DNA of 64,000 bases from Mesorhizobium kowhaii (GCF_003253745.1 NZ_MZXV01000017.1:62001-126000); one strand, 5' to 3'; numbered from the stretch's first letter, positions 44,611 to 53,901 are shown. Notes: generated from the sequence alone by a model not told the origin. Program-made: numbers and translations.

Positions 44611-45819
44611 ATGAACGTGAACTCGCCCGTTCCTACAAAGATCCCGCTGCTGTTCGAGAAAAGCATCCTCGATCAGGGCGACCAGATATCGAAGAAGTTG
44701 CACCTGCTTTCGATGCAGCGCTTCCCTCCCCACGCGAAGAAAGATCTTCGTTCGTTCTCGCTGGCGGAGGTTGCCACGTATCTGGGGGTTTCCCAGAGCC
44801 ATCTGAAGAAACTGCATCTGGAAGGAAAGGGACCGGTGCCTGAAACCTCGACGTCGGGCAGACGTTCGTACACTGCTGAACAGATGCTTGAGCTGCGCCA
44901 GTATCTGGACCAGTACGGTCGATCTGACGCCCGCATGTATGTTCCCCATCGGCGGCCCAGCGAGAAGCTTCAGATTTTAGCTGTGGTTAATTTCAAGGGA
45001 GGCAGCGGGAAGACCACTACAGCTGCCCACCTCGCCCAATACCTTGCGCTTACCGGTCACCGTGTCCTAGCGGTCGATCTCGATCCGCAGGCGTCGCTTT
45101 CTTCATTGCATGGGTTCCAGCCTGAACTCGACCAGACGAAATCCCTTTACGACGCGATTCGTTATGACGACGAGAGGGTGCCTCTCTCCGAGATCATCAA
45201 GCCGACGAATTTCCCGGGCTTGGACATCGTCCCAGCGAACCTAGAGCTCCAGGAATTCGAATACGACACGCCTCTGGCAATGACTGACAAGTCTTCGAAT
45301 GCGGGCAGGGCGTTTTTCACACGCATCTCGAAGGCATTGATGGAGGTCGACGATCGCTACGATGTCATAGTTATCGATTGTCCGCCGCAGCTTGGCTACC
45401 TGACGATCACTGCACTGACCGCGGCGACTTCAGTGTTGATCACGATCCATCCGCAGATGCTCGATGTGATGAGCATGGGCCAGTTTCTGCTGATGCTCGG
45501 GAACATCCTGGAGCCGATCAGAGCGGCCGGTGCCGAGGTGAATCTGGAGTGGTATCGCTACCTTGTTACTCGATTCGAACCTACGGACCAGCCGCAAGCG
45601 CAGATGGTGGCATTCCTGCATACGCTGTTCGGCGAATTCATCCTAAAGAACCAGATGCTGAAATCAACGGCGATTTCCGATGCGGGGATTACCAAGCAGA
45701 CCCTCTACGAAGTCGAAAAGAGTGCGATGACCCGGTCCACATACGAGCGGGCAATGGAAGCCTTGGACGTCGTCAATGGCGAAATCGTAGCTTTGATTCA
45801 TGAAGCATGGGGGCGCTGA
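44611..45819 (+). CDS. repA: plasmid partitioning protein RepA (ParA-type ATPase)
   Basis: The 402-residue protein has an N-terminal HTH region (RSFSLAEVATYLGVSQSHLK). The deviant Walker A is AVVNFKGGSGKTTTAAHLAQ. RVLAVDLDPQASLSSLHG, Walker B YDVIVIDCPPQLGYLTITAL and ITIHPQMLDVMSMGQFL follow, as in repABC RepA. It moves RepB-parS complexes over the nucleoid and represses the operon. ATG 44611 (MNVNSPVPTKIPLL) matches the family; 15 extra upstream codons lack a ribosome site. It is followed by a parS-like site and repB. Confidence 0.96.
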   Translation: MNVNSPVPTKIPLLFEKSILDQGDQISKKLHLLSMQRFPPHAKKDLRSFSLAEVATYLGVSQSHLKKLHLEGKGPVPETSTSGRRSYTAEQMLELRQYLDQYGRSDARMYVPHRRPSEKLQILAVVNFKGGSGKTTTAAHLAQYLALTGHRVLAVDLDPQASLSSLHGFQPELDQTKSLYDAIRYDDERVPLSEIIKPTNFPGLDIVPANLELQEFEYDTPLAMTDKSSNAGRAFFTRISKALMEVDDRYDVIVIDCPPQLGYLTITALTAATSVLITIHPQMLDVMSMGQFLLMLGNILEPIRAAGAEVNLEWYRYLVTRFEPTDQPQAQMVAFLHTLFGEFILKNQMLKSTAISDAGITKQTLYEVEKSAMTRSTYERAMEALDVVNGEIVALIHEAWGR

Positions 45820-45835
45820 CTTGTCTGCTGACAAA
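45820..45835. promoter_or_regulatory. parS-like centromere site between repA and repB
   Basis: CTTGTCTGCTGACAAA starts on the last base of the repA stop codon and otherwise lies in the repA-repB gap. It matches the repABC parS consensus GTTNNCNGCNGNNAAC, as I recall it, at all defined positions except the two outermost. TTGTC and GACAA form the arms. This would be the RepB-binding site. Confidence 0.55.
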
Positions 45836-45887
45836 AGTGCACCTTTTCCAAATGTATTCAACGGCCTACGCTGCCTGGAGGTAAAAT

Positions 45888-46874
45888 ATGGCACGTAAAA
45901 ATCTTCTTTCTGGCCTCGTAGAAGCGGAAGCCGGCGAGCGGGAGTCATCTACCGCGGCTGCAGCATATCCGATCCGCGGAGCGTCAAAATCCATGATCCG
46001 TTCGGTCAACGAGTTGGCAAAGCAAGCGGATGCGTATCTTGAGGGCGAGCATGTCGTGGAACTCGACCCAAGCGCAGTCGACGGCTCGTTCGTTTCCGAC
46101 CGCATGGGCGACGACCAGGAGCAGTACCAAGAACTGCTGGAAGCTATTCGGGAAAGGGGGCAAGATTCTCCCATACTTGTCCGTCCGCATCCAGGCTCCG
46201 ACGGCCGCTATATGATTGTCTTCGGCCACCGCAGAGTCCGAGTCGCTCGTGAGCTGGGACGGAAGGTAAGGGCAGTCGTCAAGGAGATCGACGACAGGGC
46301 CCATGTAATTGCCCAGGGTCAGGAGAATTCCGCTCGTGCAAATCTTAGCTTCATCGAGAAGGCGATGTTCGCAAAGCGTCTTGAGGATTTGGGGTACGAC
46401 AGAGATGTGATCTCGTCAGCATTGGCCTCGAACGCCGCTGCGGTATCAAAGATGGTATCAGTCGTCTCAAGAATTCCGGCGTCTGTGATCGGCAAGATTG
46501 GATCCGCTACGTCTGTGGGCCGCGAGCGGTGGGTTGAGCTGTCTCTCCTCGCCGGCAAGAAATTCGAAATGGTTAATGCAATCTTGTCCGAACCAGAATT
46601 CGGTGAGTTGGAAAGCAACGAACGTTTCGAAAGGCTGCTGGGAGCCCTGAATGCGAAGGGGAAGCCGGTTCGCAAGGTAGGTCTGAAGTCCCAAGCACAA
46701 TCCTGGGTCCCGGAGGACAAAGCAGTTAGCGTCAGCGTTAAGAAGGCAGGCAAGGCCATCACGATCGCCGTGAAGGAGATGGACGGCAGCCGCTTTGGTA
46801 CGTGGATTTCCGATAATCTGAGCAACCTCTATGAGGCGTTCAGAAAGTCGGAGCAGACCTCAACAGGAGACTGA
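45888..46874 (+). CDS. repB: plasmid partitioning protein RepB (ParB-type)
   Basis: This 328-residue protein has a basic N terminus (MARKNLLSGLV). The ParB N-domain reads PILVRPHPGSDGRYMIVFGH followed by RRVRVARELG. GQENSARANLSFIEKAMFAK and SSALASNAAAVSKMVSVVSR form the HTH region that binds parS. The C-terminal RepB domain follows. It loads on parS and stimulates RepA. ATG 45888 is preceded by GGAGG. Co-operonic with repA and repC. Confidence 0.96.
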   Translation: MARKNLLSGLVEAEAGERESSTAAAAYPIRGASKSMIRSVNELAKQADAYLEGEHVVELDPSAVDGSFVSDRMGDDQEQYQELLEAIRERGQDSPILVRPHPGSDGRYMIVFGHRRVRVARELGRKVRAVVKEIDDRAHVIAQGQENSARANLSFIEKAMFAKRLEDLGYDRDVISSALASNAAAVSKMVSVVSRIPASVIGKIGSATSVGRERWVELSLLAGKKFEMVNAILSEPEFGELESNERFERLLGALNAKGKPVRKVGLKSQAQSWVPEDKAVSVSVKKAGKAITIAVKEMDGSRFGTWISDNLSNLYEAFRKSEQTSTGD

Positions 46875-46884
46875 AACCGCAAAA

Positions 46885-46934
46885 GAAAAAGGCCCCCGAA
46901 CGTCACCGTCGCGGAAGCCCTTCTCGTCTGTCGC
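46885..46934 (-). ncRNA. counter-transcribed RNA (ctRNA, inc-alpha type) between repB and repC
   Basis: On the minus strand TTGACA (complement of 46964-46969), a 17-nt spacer and GATTCT (46941-46946) form a strong promoter. Transcription would start near 46934 and end at a GC-rich stem, GGCTTCCG pairing with CGGGGGCC (46891-46918), followed by TTTTTCTTTT. The roughly 50-nt RNA is antisense to the repB-repC leader. Its known role in repABC plasmids is to block repC expression and set copy number and incompatibility. Confidence 0.75.
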
Positions 46935-47027
46935 AAGCTGAGAATCGCATTTCCCCGAATCACTGTCAAGAGTCGTGGCGCCGTTTTGGCGAGCAGATTT
47001 CTTTTGCCTAATCGAAGGTGAAAGAAA

Positions 47028-48233
47028 ATGGAGACGGGTATTGCAACGACGCCCTTTGGGCGGCGGCCGATGTCGCTTGCCATGCTGGCAGCGCAAAACG
47101 ATTCACGTGAAATCCCCAAGGGCAGGGTCGTCGACAAATGGCAGATCTACCGCAACCTCTGCGAGGGCAAGAGCATCGTCGGTATCGGCGATCGTGCGCT
47201 GGCCGTCCTGAATGCGTTGCTATCATTCTATCCTGACAGCGAATTGGGTGAGGAAAACGACCTCATCGTCTTTCCCTCGAACGCACAGCTGTCGCTCAGG
47301 GCGCACGGAATGCCCGAGCCCACAGTCAGACGACACCTGGCGGCTCTTGTTGACTGCGGGCTGATCATCCGTCGGGATAGTCCGAACGGCAAGCGCTACG
47401 CGCGCAAGGGCAGAGGAGGGGAGATCGAGGAAGCATTTGGCTTCTCCCTGGCACCGCTGCTTGCCCGCGCTCACGAGTTCGAGGCGGCGGCCGAGCGTGT
47501 TCGCGCCGACAACAGGGCGCTCAGGCTGATGCGCGAGCGGATCACCTTGCACCGCCGAGACATCCAGAAGCTGATCGAGGCGGCTGTTGACGAAGATGTT
47601 CCAGGCGACTGGGGAGGCCTGTGGAAGCGCTTCCGCGGCGTTGTGGAGGCAATTCCGCGCCGAGCCTGCATTGCCGAACTAGAGCCCATCGTTGCCGATC
47701 TGGCCGCCTTGCGTGATGATGTGGATAAGCTGCTGGAAATCCATATGAAATCCATGAATCCGAGCGGCGATGACTCTCAAAACGAGCGGCAGCAATCTGA
47801 TTCAAATACCGACTCTATTTTTGAATTTGAACCTGCTTTAGAGAAAGGCGGGGCGTCGGCCGAGCCCAAGACGAGGACCGCAGAGGCGCCAAAAACATAC
47901 CCACTAGGGATGGTGCTGAAGGCTTGCCCCGAAATTGCGGATTATGCCGTCGACGGGATCGGCAATTGGCGCGATCTCATGATAACGGCCGCCCAGGTGC
48001 GGGGATATCTGGGCGTTTCGCCGTCTGCGTATGAGGAGGCGTGCCATGTGATGGGCCAAGAGATCGCGGCGATCGTGATTGCCTGCATTCTGCAAAGGGC
48101 GCAGCACATCAACTCGGCCGGCGGCTATTTGCGGGTACTGACCGAAAAGGCGACGTCAGGGCAGTTCTCTGTCGGGCCGATGCTGATGGCGGCGCTCAAG
48201 GCGAACGGCGCGATGGCGAAGATGACGGGATGA
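47028..48233 (+). CDS. repC: plasmid replication initiator RepC
   Basis: The 401-residue initiator begins [20 protein letters not shown] and continues [20 protein letters not shown] and [20 protein letters not shown], the conserved winged-HTH core of RepC. The C-terminal domain ([40 protein letters not shown]) is also typical. RepC binds and opens the origin, which in this family lies inside repC. The AT-rich stretch near 47790-47840 is the likely place. Translation is expected to be limited by the antisense RNA upstream. Confidence 0.96.
   Translation: METGIATTPFGRRPMSLAMLAAQNDSREIPKGRVVDKWQIYRNLCEGKSIVGIGDRALAVLNALLSFYPDSELGEENDLIVFPSNAQLSLRAHGMPEPTVRRHLAALVDCGLIIRRDSPNGKRYARKGRGGEIEEAFGFSLAPLLARAHEFEAAAERVRADNRALRLMRERITLHRRDIQKLIEAAVDEDVPGDWGGLWKRFRGVVEAIPRRACIAELEPIVADLAALRDDVDKLLEIHMKSMNPSGDDSQNERQQSDSNTDSIFEFEPALEKGGASAEPKTRTAEAPKTYPLGMVLKACPEIADYAVDGIGNWRDLMITAAQVRGYLGVSPSAYEEACHVMGQEIAAIVIACILQRAQHINSAGGYLRVLTEKATSGQFSVGPMLMAALKANGAMAKMTG
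47790..47840. other. candidate oriV, AT-rich segment within repC
   Basis: This is a clearly AT-rich block (around TCAAATACCGACTCTATTTT) in otherwise GC-rich repC, encoding the acidic linker between the two RepC domains. repABC origins map to such a segment in other plasmids. Confidence 0.5.
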
Positions 48234-48582
48234 CGATCGCCGATCCCGCAGCTTGTCGCTTTGCGCCCAGCTCAAAGCCAATGCGGCCTTTTCGGTCTTT
48301 GGTTTCGTCGACCGGCAGCTGTCTTGGTGGTTGTTGTCCGCGCGTCTGACCGACACGGCACAAGGGTGGGACAGTATTCCGAGAGTCTTGTTTTCAAGCA
48401 TACGATGCTGGCACTGCTCAATTATCGAGGTGGCGTCAGCGCCCCCACCGCTTGGCGCCAAAAGGTCGTCAAACAGGCCAAAGACTTGCTATGAGGGCCA
48501 TTTGCTGCATGTATCTGAAACACCTGCGGCCAGTGCGGTCGGCCAGCGGACAGGTAGACACTTACGGCAAGGAAACACCTTT
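48234..48582 (+). other. 349-base region: repC downstream and cold-shock gene leader
   Basis: No supported gene. The + strand frame open through here continues into the cold-shock ORF but has no family similarity before MATGTVKW. A long leader is common for cold-shock genes. Confidence 0.4.
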
Positions 48583-48795
48583 ATGGCGACTGGAACGGTA
48601 AAGTGGTTCAACGCGACCAAGGGCTTTGGCTTCATTCAACCCGACGGTGGTGGACAGGACGTGTTTGTCCATATTTCTGCTGTCGAGCGCGCTGGCCTAT
48701 CGACGCTTGCTGACGGCCAGAAGGTCAACTACGAGATAGAACAGGATCGGCGGACCGGTAAATCGTCTGCCGGCAACCTGAGCAAGGCTGGCTGA
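48583..48795 (+). CDS. cspA: cold-shock-domain protein (CspA family)
   Basis: The 70-residue single-domain protein has [18 protein letters not shown] (RNP1) and [17 protein letters not shown] (RNP2), the nucleic-acid-binding face of the OB fold. It ends [10 protein letters not shown]. It acts as an RNA/ssDNA chaperone in the cytoplasm. ATG 48583 follows AAGGAAACACCTTT. It is plasmid-borne and next to repC. Confidence 0.95.
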   Translation: MATGTVKWFNATKGFGFIQPDGGGQDVFVHISAVERAGLSTLADGQKVNYEIEQDRRTGKSSAGNLSKAG

Positions 48796-48979
48796 ACCAG
48801 GCACTCAAATTGGCAATCGCATCAAGCACGCAAGCTTCAGTGCACCAAGAGGACAGGTCTGGTGGCCTACCGGCATGTTGTTGAAGTGTCACCTTTGCTG
48901 ACCCATATGCGCGGTGCGTCGGATGTTTCCTCCCATTCGTCCGGCGCGTTCCCCTCTGGAGGTTTTAGCCTTCATACCT

Positions 48980-49004
48980 GGCCGGACCTTGGTCCGGCCT
49001 TTTT
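48980..49004 (+). terminator. strong Rho-independent terminator
   Basis: GGCCGGACC (48980-48988), a 2-base loop and GGTCCGGCC (48991-48999) form a perfect 9-bp inverted repeat followed by TTTTT. It probably ends the cold-shock transcript about 185 nt downstream of that gene. Confidence 0.75.
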
Positions 49005-49047
49005 CTTGCGCGCGAGAAACGGGTAAACTGAGGTGACGAGGCCCGGC

Positions 49048-49146
49048 GGTGATTGCGCGATTTCGCAGCCAGAATTGGGCAGTATCGCGTTGCCACTTCA
49101 TCGGTGAATTGAGAACCATGGTCGGAGCGGTTAAGCCGATGGCTTA
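49048..49146 (-). pseudogene. IS3-type transposase remnant
   Basis: The minus-strand frame reads RLNRSDHGSQFTDEVA. (S/H)SDHGSQFT is the second-Asp signature of the rve core in IS3/IS481-family transposases. Only about 30 codons remain, without the rest of the catalytic core. Confidence 0.6.
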
Positions 49147-49281
49147 TATTCGCCAGCCCGGCTGGCGAAGACTGACCTAAGGCCGTTTCTCGGCCTGCCA
49201 TTCTCTCCGGTCATTCGAAGGACAATGGCAATTCGCCGCCTGCTTTTGCCGATATTTTCACAAGAGATGTGGAAGAATTGA

Positions 49282-49503
49282 CTATTCTGCAGGCTTGTCG
49301 AAGACCATGGGCAACCCGCGTGTCGATGCCATCTCGACCACCAGTTCTTCGATAGCTTGGTCGGAAAGGCGGGTCTGCAGTATCGTACGAATCCGCTTGA
49401 CCAGTTCGTGCACCGGCAAAGGCAAGAGATCCTCGGCATCATCGATAAGCCGACTGACTTCGATCACAACGTCAGCATCGATGTCGCTCGGCAAATTTCG
49501 CAT
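49282..49503 (-). CDS. hypothetical 73-residue protein
   Basis: MRNLPSDIDADVVIEVSRLI continues DDAEDLLPLPVHELVKRIRT and ends MVFDKPAE. It is small, acidic and helical, with no family I can name. A GGAG lies 8 nt before ATG 49501-49503. A DUF982 gene is upstream on the same strand, separated by 75 nt. Composition and ribosome site support it being real; its role is unknown. Confidence 0.55.
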   Translation of the reverse strand: MRNLPSDIDADVVIEVSRLIDDAEDLLPLPVHELVKRIRTILQTRLSDQAIEELVVEMASTRGLPMVFDKPAE

Positions 49504-49578
49504 ATGCCATCTCCGATCGAGGTAAATATTGCCGGTCTACCTGCCCGTTGTCGAGAGGCGCGATGTTCCGCTTCGACC

Positions 49579-49821
49579 TCAGTCGCTGCGTAGGATTTTC
49601 GCTTCTAACGCCGCTACAACGAAGGCCCGTCTCGCTACCGGCGGCTGAGCTTCACCACGCAGAACCTGAAGACATGCATCCATGGCCAGTTTTCGCTTGT
49701 TCGTCTGATGAGGGAAACTCCGCAGCAGGATCGTCGCTGCGTCGTTCACATCGAATATGATGCGCTCACGGTCATGCCGGCCAACTTGCACCACCACGGG
49801 CCGGACGAACCTGCTCGACAT
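49579..49821 (-). CDS. DUF982 family protein
   Basis: This 80-residue protein reads RFVRPVVVQVGRHDRERIIF, then VNDAATILLRSFPHQTNKRK, LAMDACLQVLRGEAQPPVAR and RAFVVAALEAKI. The succession PV.V, a central A..LL...P, C...L.G and R.AF..AA..A.I is the DUF982 pattern, a family expanded on rhizobial plasmids with unknown function. It probably forms a small operon with the next gene. Confidence 0.8.
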   Translation of the reverse strand: MSSRFVRPVVVQVGRHDRERIIFDVNDAATILLRSFPHQTNKRKLAMDACLQVLRGEAQPPVARRAFVVAALEAKILRSD

Positions 49822-50219
49822 GCAATTACACTCTCAATTCCGACCGTGACACGGTCTTCGCTATCATGACGTTGGGTCAATTTATACATTTGTGGCTAGG
49901 GCCAGAACAGAACTGACGGTTGCCCAATCTCAAGACAAGTTGCCTGCCGAATTTCAGCAGGCCGCTACCTGAATTCGGATGGGCACCGGTCTTGTTGCGC
50001 AAGGAAGCACAGAGAATTCTGACGTGTCCGGAAGGTGAAGCGGCGCCTGGTCTTAGGCTCGGGCTTTCCTGGACGGTGCCAGCCTTGAGGCGGCCGCTGC
50101 TGCAATGGCGACGCTGCTAGTGGCGCGCGGGTGCCGGGAGAGAAAGAGGGCGGGCGGGATGCGGTGGCGGGTAAAGGTCCGGGAGAGAGTCTCCCGGCGT
50201 CCGCCGAGGAGCTACAACC
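49822..50219. other. 398-base region upstream of the DUF932 gene
   Basis: No gene supported. It is a divergent promoter region for DUF982 and DUF932. GGGAGAGAGTCTCCCGGCGTC near 50190 contains a short inverted repeat (GGGAGA/TCTCCC) just before the DUF932 start. Confidence 0.4.
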
Positions 50220-51416
50220 ATGACCCAAATGGAAATTCTTGCGCCTAAGCGCAACGAGCGTGCCGGATACAAGGTCGACCTCAGCCGCGGCCAGCGTATT
50301 GGCCGCGTGTCGTCAGAATGGTTCAACCGGCCGGCGGATGAGCGATACCTGTCGCTCAACGACCTTGGAAATGCGGTGAAGAGCCGGTCGGAGCGCAGCA
50401 AGACCCGCATCGTCGAAAGTGAGCTGATCCGCGTCGAGGCCAGCCGCGACGACCCGGAGCGGCTGAGGCTAATGCTGCCCGATGCGCCTGGCCCTGTTGC
50501 CCCCACGCATTGGAGTTTTGGCCAACTCGCCTCCTTGGTCGGCGCACCGGCCACCTATCTGCGGCAGCTTCCAGCCCCGCTCGCGGCGATAAACCTTCAG
50601 CACGGTCTCCTCAACCACCGCGTCGAACAGGTGAAGACGCTGGAGATCGAGAATGGACGCCTTGAGTTGCGGGCGGTAACAGGCCCTGATTACGGCAGAA
50701 TATTTGACTCAGAACTGGTCGACGCCGTGCAAAAGATCGCCGGCAACGGTACCGGCGACACCCGCTGGAAGGTGCCCGGTGTGCTCGACTGGTCGACAGG
50801 TATCTACAATCCGCACGTCGACATCTCCCGCGATACCACGACGCTCTACGCGTCAGACCGCGATGTCTTTGTGTTCCTCGTCGACGATCTGAACCCGATC
50901 CAGGCCGGACGGCTGCCAAATGGGGAACCGGATCTCTATTTCCGCGGCTTCTACTGCTGGAATTCCGAGGTCGGTGCCCGCACCCTCGGGATCGCCAGCT
51001 TTTATCTGCGCGCCGTGTGTCAGAATCGCAATTTGTGGGGCGTGGAAGATTTCGAGGAAATCACCATCCGCCATTCAAAATACGCGGCCTCCCGTTTCGC
51101 ACTGGAAGCCGAGCCGGCCCTGATCCAGTTTGCCGATTCCTCCCCCATGCCGTTCGTCAACGGCATCAAGACGGCGCGGCAAAGGATCGTGGCCCGAGAT
51201 GACGAAGACCGCCAAAACTTCCTGCGCAAGCGCGGCTTCTCCAAGTCCGAGACCACGAAGATCATCGATACTGTTCTCATGGAGGAAGGCCGACCACCGG
51301 AATCGATCTTTGATTTCGTGCAGGGCATCACGCGGGTCGCGCGCGACAAGCCGCATCAGGATGTCCGCCTGGACCTGGAGGGCAAAGCCAAGAAGCTCCT
51401 CGATTTCGCCGCCTGA
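50220..51416 (+). CDS. DUF932 domain-containing plasmid protein
   Basis: This 398-residue protein contains YLSLNDLGNAVKSRSERSKT, HWSFGQLASLVGAPATYLRQ, RAVTGPDYGRIFDSELVDAV, DVFVFLVDDLNPI and FRGFYCWNSEVGARTLGIAS. These are the core strands of DUF932, found in plasmid and phage proteins of unknown function. A CRISPR-unrelated role in plasmid maintenance or anti-restriction has been suggested for neighbours, but nothing here proves it. The start follows CGAGGAG. A clear terminator follows at 51484-51520. Confidence 0.8.
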   Translation: MTQMEILAPKRNERAGYKVDLSRGQRIGRVSSEWFNRPADERYLSLNDLGNAVKSRSERSKTRIVESELIRVEASRDDPERLRLMLPDAPGPVAPTHWSFGQLASLVGAPATYLRQLPAPLAAINLQHGLLNHRVEQVKTLEIENGRLELRAVTGPDYGRIFDSELVDAVQKIAGNGTGDTRWKVPGVLDWSTGIYNPHVDISRDTTTLYASDRDVFVFLVDDLNPIQAGRLPNGEPDLYFRGFYCWNSEVGARTLGIASFYLRAVCQNRNLWGVEDFEEITIRHSKYAASRFALEAEPALIQFADSSPMPFVNGIKTARQRIVARDDEDRQNFLRKRGFSKSETTKIIDTVLMEEGRPPESIFDFVQGITRVARDKPHQDVRLDLEGKAKKLLDFAA

Positions 51417-51483
51417 TCCTGCGGAAGCCGGCAGCGAAAACTGTCGTTGTCGGCCTCGTCTCCGGGCCGTCTCCATCGATCCC

Positions 51484-51520
51484 AGCGCCGTCCTCCGAAG
51501 TAAGAGGACGGCGCTTTTTT
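51484..51520 (+). terminator. Rho-independent terminator after DUF932
   Basis: AGCGCCGTCCTC (51484-51495) pairs perfectly with GAGGACGGCGCT (51504-51515) across an 8-nt loop and ends in TTTTTT. Confidence 0.85.
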
Positions 51521-51704
51521 CGTTTGAGAACCCGGTGAAGCCAACATGCTGGAGGGATGCACCTCCGGCGGCTCGGCCGCGTCGAGGTCTGAGCCGGGGC
51601 CGGGTCGGCGTGAGGCCTGGAGGCAGAGGGGGGAGGGGAGGGTTTTTGACGGGCTTGGAGGTTCGGGGAGAGGCCCCGGGCCGCCCGTCATGGAGAACCT
51701 GACC

Positions 51705-53855
51705 ATGGCAAAGAACGCCATTCAGAAGATCGCGATGAACGCCGCGGAGAATATTCCCTATGACAAGCTGATGCTGTCGCAGAAAAATGTCCGGCGCATC
51801 AAGGACGGCGTGTCGATTGAGCAGCTGGCCGAAGACATCGGACGGCGAAAGCTGATCCAGAGCCTGAACGTCCGTCCCGTGCTCGACGGCGAGGGCGAGG
51901 AGACCGGCACGTACGAGGTGCCCGCCGGCGGCCGGCGTTATCTCGCGCTCGGCATCCTCATCAAGCAAAAGCGCCTGGCCAAGAATGAGCCAATCCCCTG
52001 CATCGTCAATCGCGGGCAGGAGACCTCGGCCGAGGAGGATTCGCTTGCCGAAAACCTGCGGCGCGCCGACCTGCACCCGCTCGACCAGTTTCGGGCCTTC
52101 AAGACACTCAGCGACCAGGGCCTCGATCCGGACGAGATCGGCGCCCGCCTCTTCGTATCGCCGGCGACGGTCCGGCAGCGCCTGCGGCTAGCCTCGGTGT
52201 CGCCAAAACTTCTCGATCACTACGAGAACGACGAAATCCGTCTCGAACAGATCATGGCGTTTTCGATCTCGGACGATCACGCGCGCCAGGAACAGGTCTG
52301 GGAGCGGATTTCCAGCTCGCACACGCAGGAACCCTATTACATCAGGCGCCTGCTGACCGAGACTACCGTTCGCGCCGACGATCGCCGGGCCGTCTATGTC
52401 GGCACCCAAGCCTATGAAGCGGCTGGAGGGGTCATCCTTCGCGACCTGTTCGAGCAGGATTCCGGCGGCTGGTTCCAGGATGCCGCACTCCTCGAGCAGC
52501 TTGTCTTCGACAGGCTGAAGGTGGATGCCGAGGCGATCCGCGCTGAAGGCTGGAAATGGGTGGAGGCGGCGATCAGCTTTCCCTATGGCCACACCTCCGG
52601 AATGCGGCGCATCTACGCCGAGGCGCAGGAGCTCAGCGCCGAGGAGATCGGACGCTACGATGCACTGAAAGCCGAATACGACAAGCTCGATGCGGACTAT
52701 GCCAAGGCCGAGGATGCCGACGAAGCAATCGAGGCGAAGCTCGACCAGCTGGGCGCCGAGCTTGATGCGATCGATGATCGTCCTCAAAGCTACGATCCCG
52801 CCCAGAAGGCCACTGCCGGTGTGTTCGTTACCCTTGCCGCGAATGGCAAGCTTCAGGTCGACGTCGGTTTCGTGCGGCCCGAGGACGAGCCGCGGACCGA
52901 AACCGGCGACGTCGATGAGGGCGAGGAAGGCGGCGCTGCCGGCGGAACCCGGTCCGATGGCGACGACGATTGCGATGGTGTTGTCGTCAACGGCAAGCCG
53001 GTGAACGACGCCTCTGGCGACGACGGCGAGGACGATGGCATCAAGCCATTGCCCGATCGGCTCGTCTTCGATCTGACCGCGCAGCGGACGCTGGCGCTGC
53101 GCAACGCGCTCGTCGGTGACGTCGACATCGCCTTCGTCGCCGCACTCCATGCCTTCGTCCTGCAGGTCTTCTATCGCTTCGCGCCGAACACGTGCCTGGA
53201 GATCAGCATGAAGAGCGGCAGCTTCAGCCAGGTTGACGGTCTTGCCGAGACCTCCTGGGCCAAGGAGATCGCCGAGCGGCACGAAGCCTGGGACCGCGAT
53301 TTGCCCGATGAGGCGGAAGGCCTGTGGGACTTCCTTCTCGGCCTCGATGAAGCAAGCCGCAAGGCGCTGTTCGCGCACTGCGTCTCGCTGACCCTCAATG
53401 CGGTGGTCGAACCCTGGAACAGGCGAGCGAAGGCGCTCGAGCATGTAGACGTGCTTGGCCGCTCGCTCCAGTTCGACATGGTCGACGCCGGCTGGACGCC
53501 CACGGTCGAGTTCCTCGGGAGGCTCACCAAGGCGCGGATCCTGCAGGCTGTCCGTGAAGCCCGTGGCGCAGACTCCGCGCAGCTGATCGACCACATGAAG
53601 AAGGACATCATGGCCCGCGAAGCCGCCCGTCTTCTCGAAGGATCGAACTGGCTGCCCGAGCCGCTGCGCCTCGAGGTCGATCAAGTGGCTGCCGATGCTG
53701 GTGACGCGGCCGCCAGCGAGATGTCGGACGAGGCGGCTCTTGACGGCGATGCCGCCGAGCTGCCGGCCTTCCTTGCCGACGATGCGGATCCGTCCTCCGA
53801 CAAGCCGGTGACATTCGACGGCGACGACACGGACCAGCTGCAGGCCGCCGAATAA
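51705..53855 (+). CDS. large plasmid ParB/Spo0J-family protein
   Basis: The 716-residue protein carries the ParB-N domain in residues about 18-130: NVRRIKDGVSIEQLAEDIGR, YEVPAGGRRYLALGIL and EEDSLAENLRRADLHPLDQF, the conserved ENxxR. The KorB/Spo0J-like HTH follows (LDPDEIGARLFVSPATVRQR). A helical segment, an acidic Asp/Gly/Glu linker (TGDVDEGEEGGAAGGTRSDG) and a 250-residue C-terminal region complete it. It is more than twice the length of partition ParB, as in proteins of rhizobial plasmids whose targets are unknown. ATG 51705 has GGAGAACC upstream; ATG 51690 is possible. It is distinct from RepB. Confidence 0.85.
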   Translation: MAKNAIQKIAMNAAENIPYDKLMLSQKNVRRIKDGVSIEQLAEDIGRRKLIQSLNVRPVLDGEGEETGTYEVPAGGRRYLALGILIKQKRLAKNEPIPCIVNRGQETSAEEDSLAENLRRADLHPLDQFRAFKTLSDQGLDPDEIGARLFVSPATVRQRLRLASVSPKLLDHYENDEIRLEQIMAFSISDDHARQEQVWERISSSHTQEPYYIRRLLTETTVRADDRRAVYVGTQAYEAAGGVILRDLFEQDSGGWFQDAALLEQLVFDRLKVDAEAIRAEGWKWVEAAISFPYGHTSGMRRIYAEAQELSAEEIGRYDALKAEYDKLDADYAKAEDADEAIEAKLDQLGAELDAIDDRPQSYDPAQKATAGVFVTLAANGKLQVDVGFVRPEDEPRTETGDVDEGEEGGAAGGTRSDGDDDCDGVVVNGKPVNDASGDDGEDDGIKPLPDRLVFDLTAQRTLALRNALVGDVDIAFVAALHAFVLQVFYRFAPNTCLEISMKSGSFSQVDGLAETSWAKEIAERHEAWDRDLPDEAEGLWDFLLGLDEASRKALFAHCVSLTLNAVVEPWNRRAKALEHVDVLGRSLQFDMVDAGWTPTVEFLGRLTKARILQAVREARGADSAQLIDHMKKDIMAREAARLLEGSNWLPEPLRLEVDQVAADAGDAAASEMSDEAALDGDAAELPAFLADDADPSSDKPVTFDGDDTDQLQAAE

Positions 53856-53871
53856 TCAGGCTCCCGCTCCG

Positions 53872-53901
53872 AACGGGTCCGGCACCTCCGCCGGACCCGT
53901 T
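53872..53901 (+). repeat. 12-bp perfect hairpin after the ParB-like gene
   Basis: AACGGGTCCGGC (53872-53883) and GCCGGACCCGTT (53890-53901) are exact inverted repeats with a 6-nt loop but no T-run. It may be an mRNA-stability or processing structure or a weak terminator. Confidence 0.6.

Larger units (their letters stand above)
48796..49281. other. 486-base region with terminator and transposase debris
   Basis: It contains a strong hairpin terminator and an IS3-like transposase scrap (separate entries). Nothing else is recognisable. Confidence 0.5.

Noticed and set aside
46875..47027. Terminator of repAB on the + strand
   Set aside because: The stem near 46891-46918 has its U-run on the minus strand, so it ends the antisense RNA and not the repAB message.
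52188..53684. 498-codon minus-strand ORF
   Set aside because: It is antisense to the large ParB-like gene, which has clear ParB motifs.
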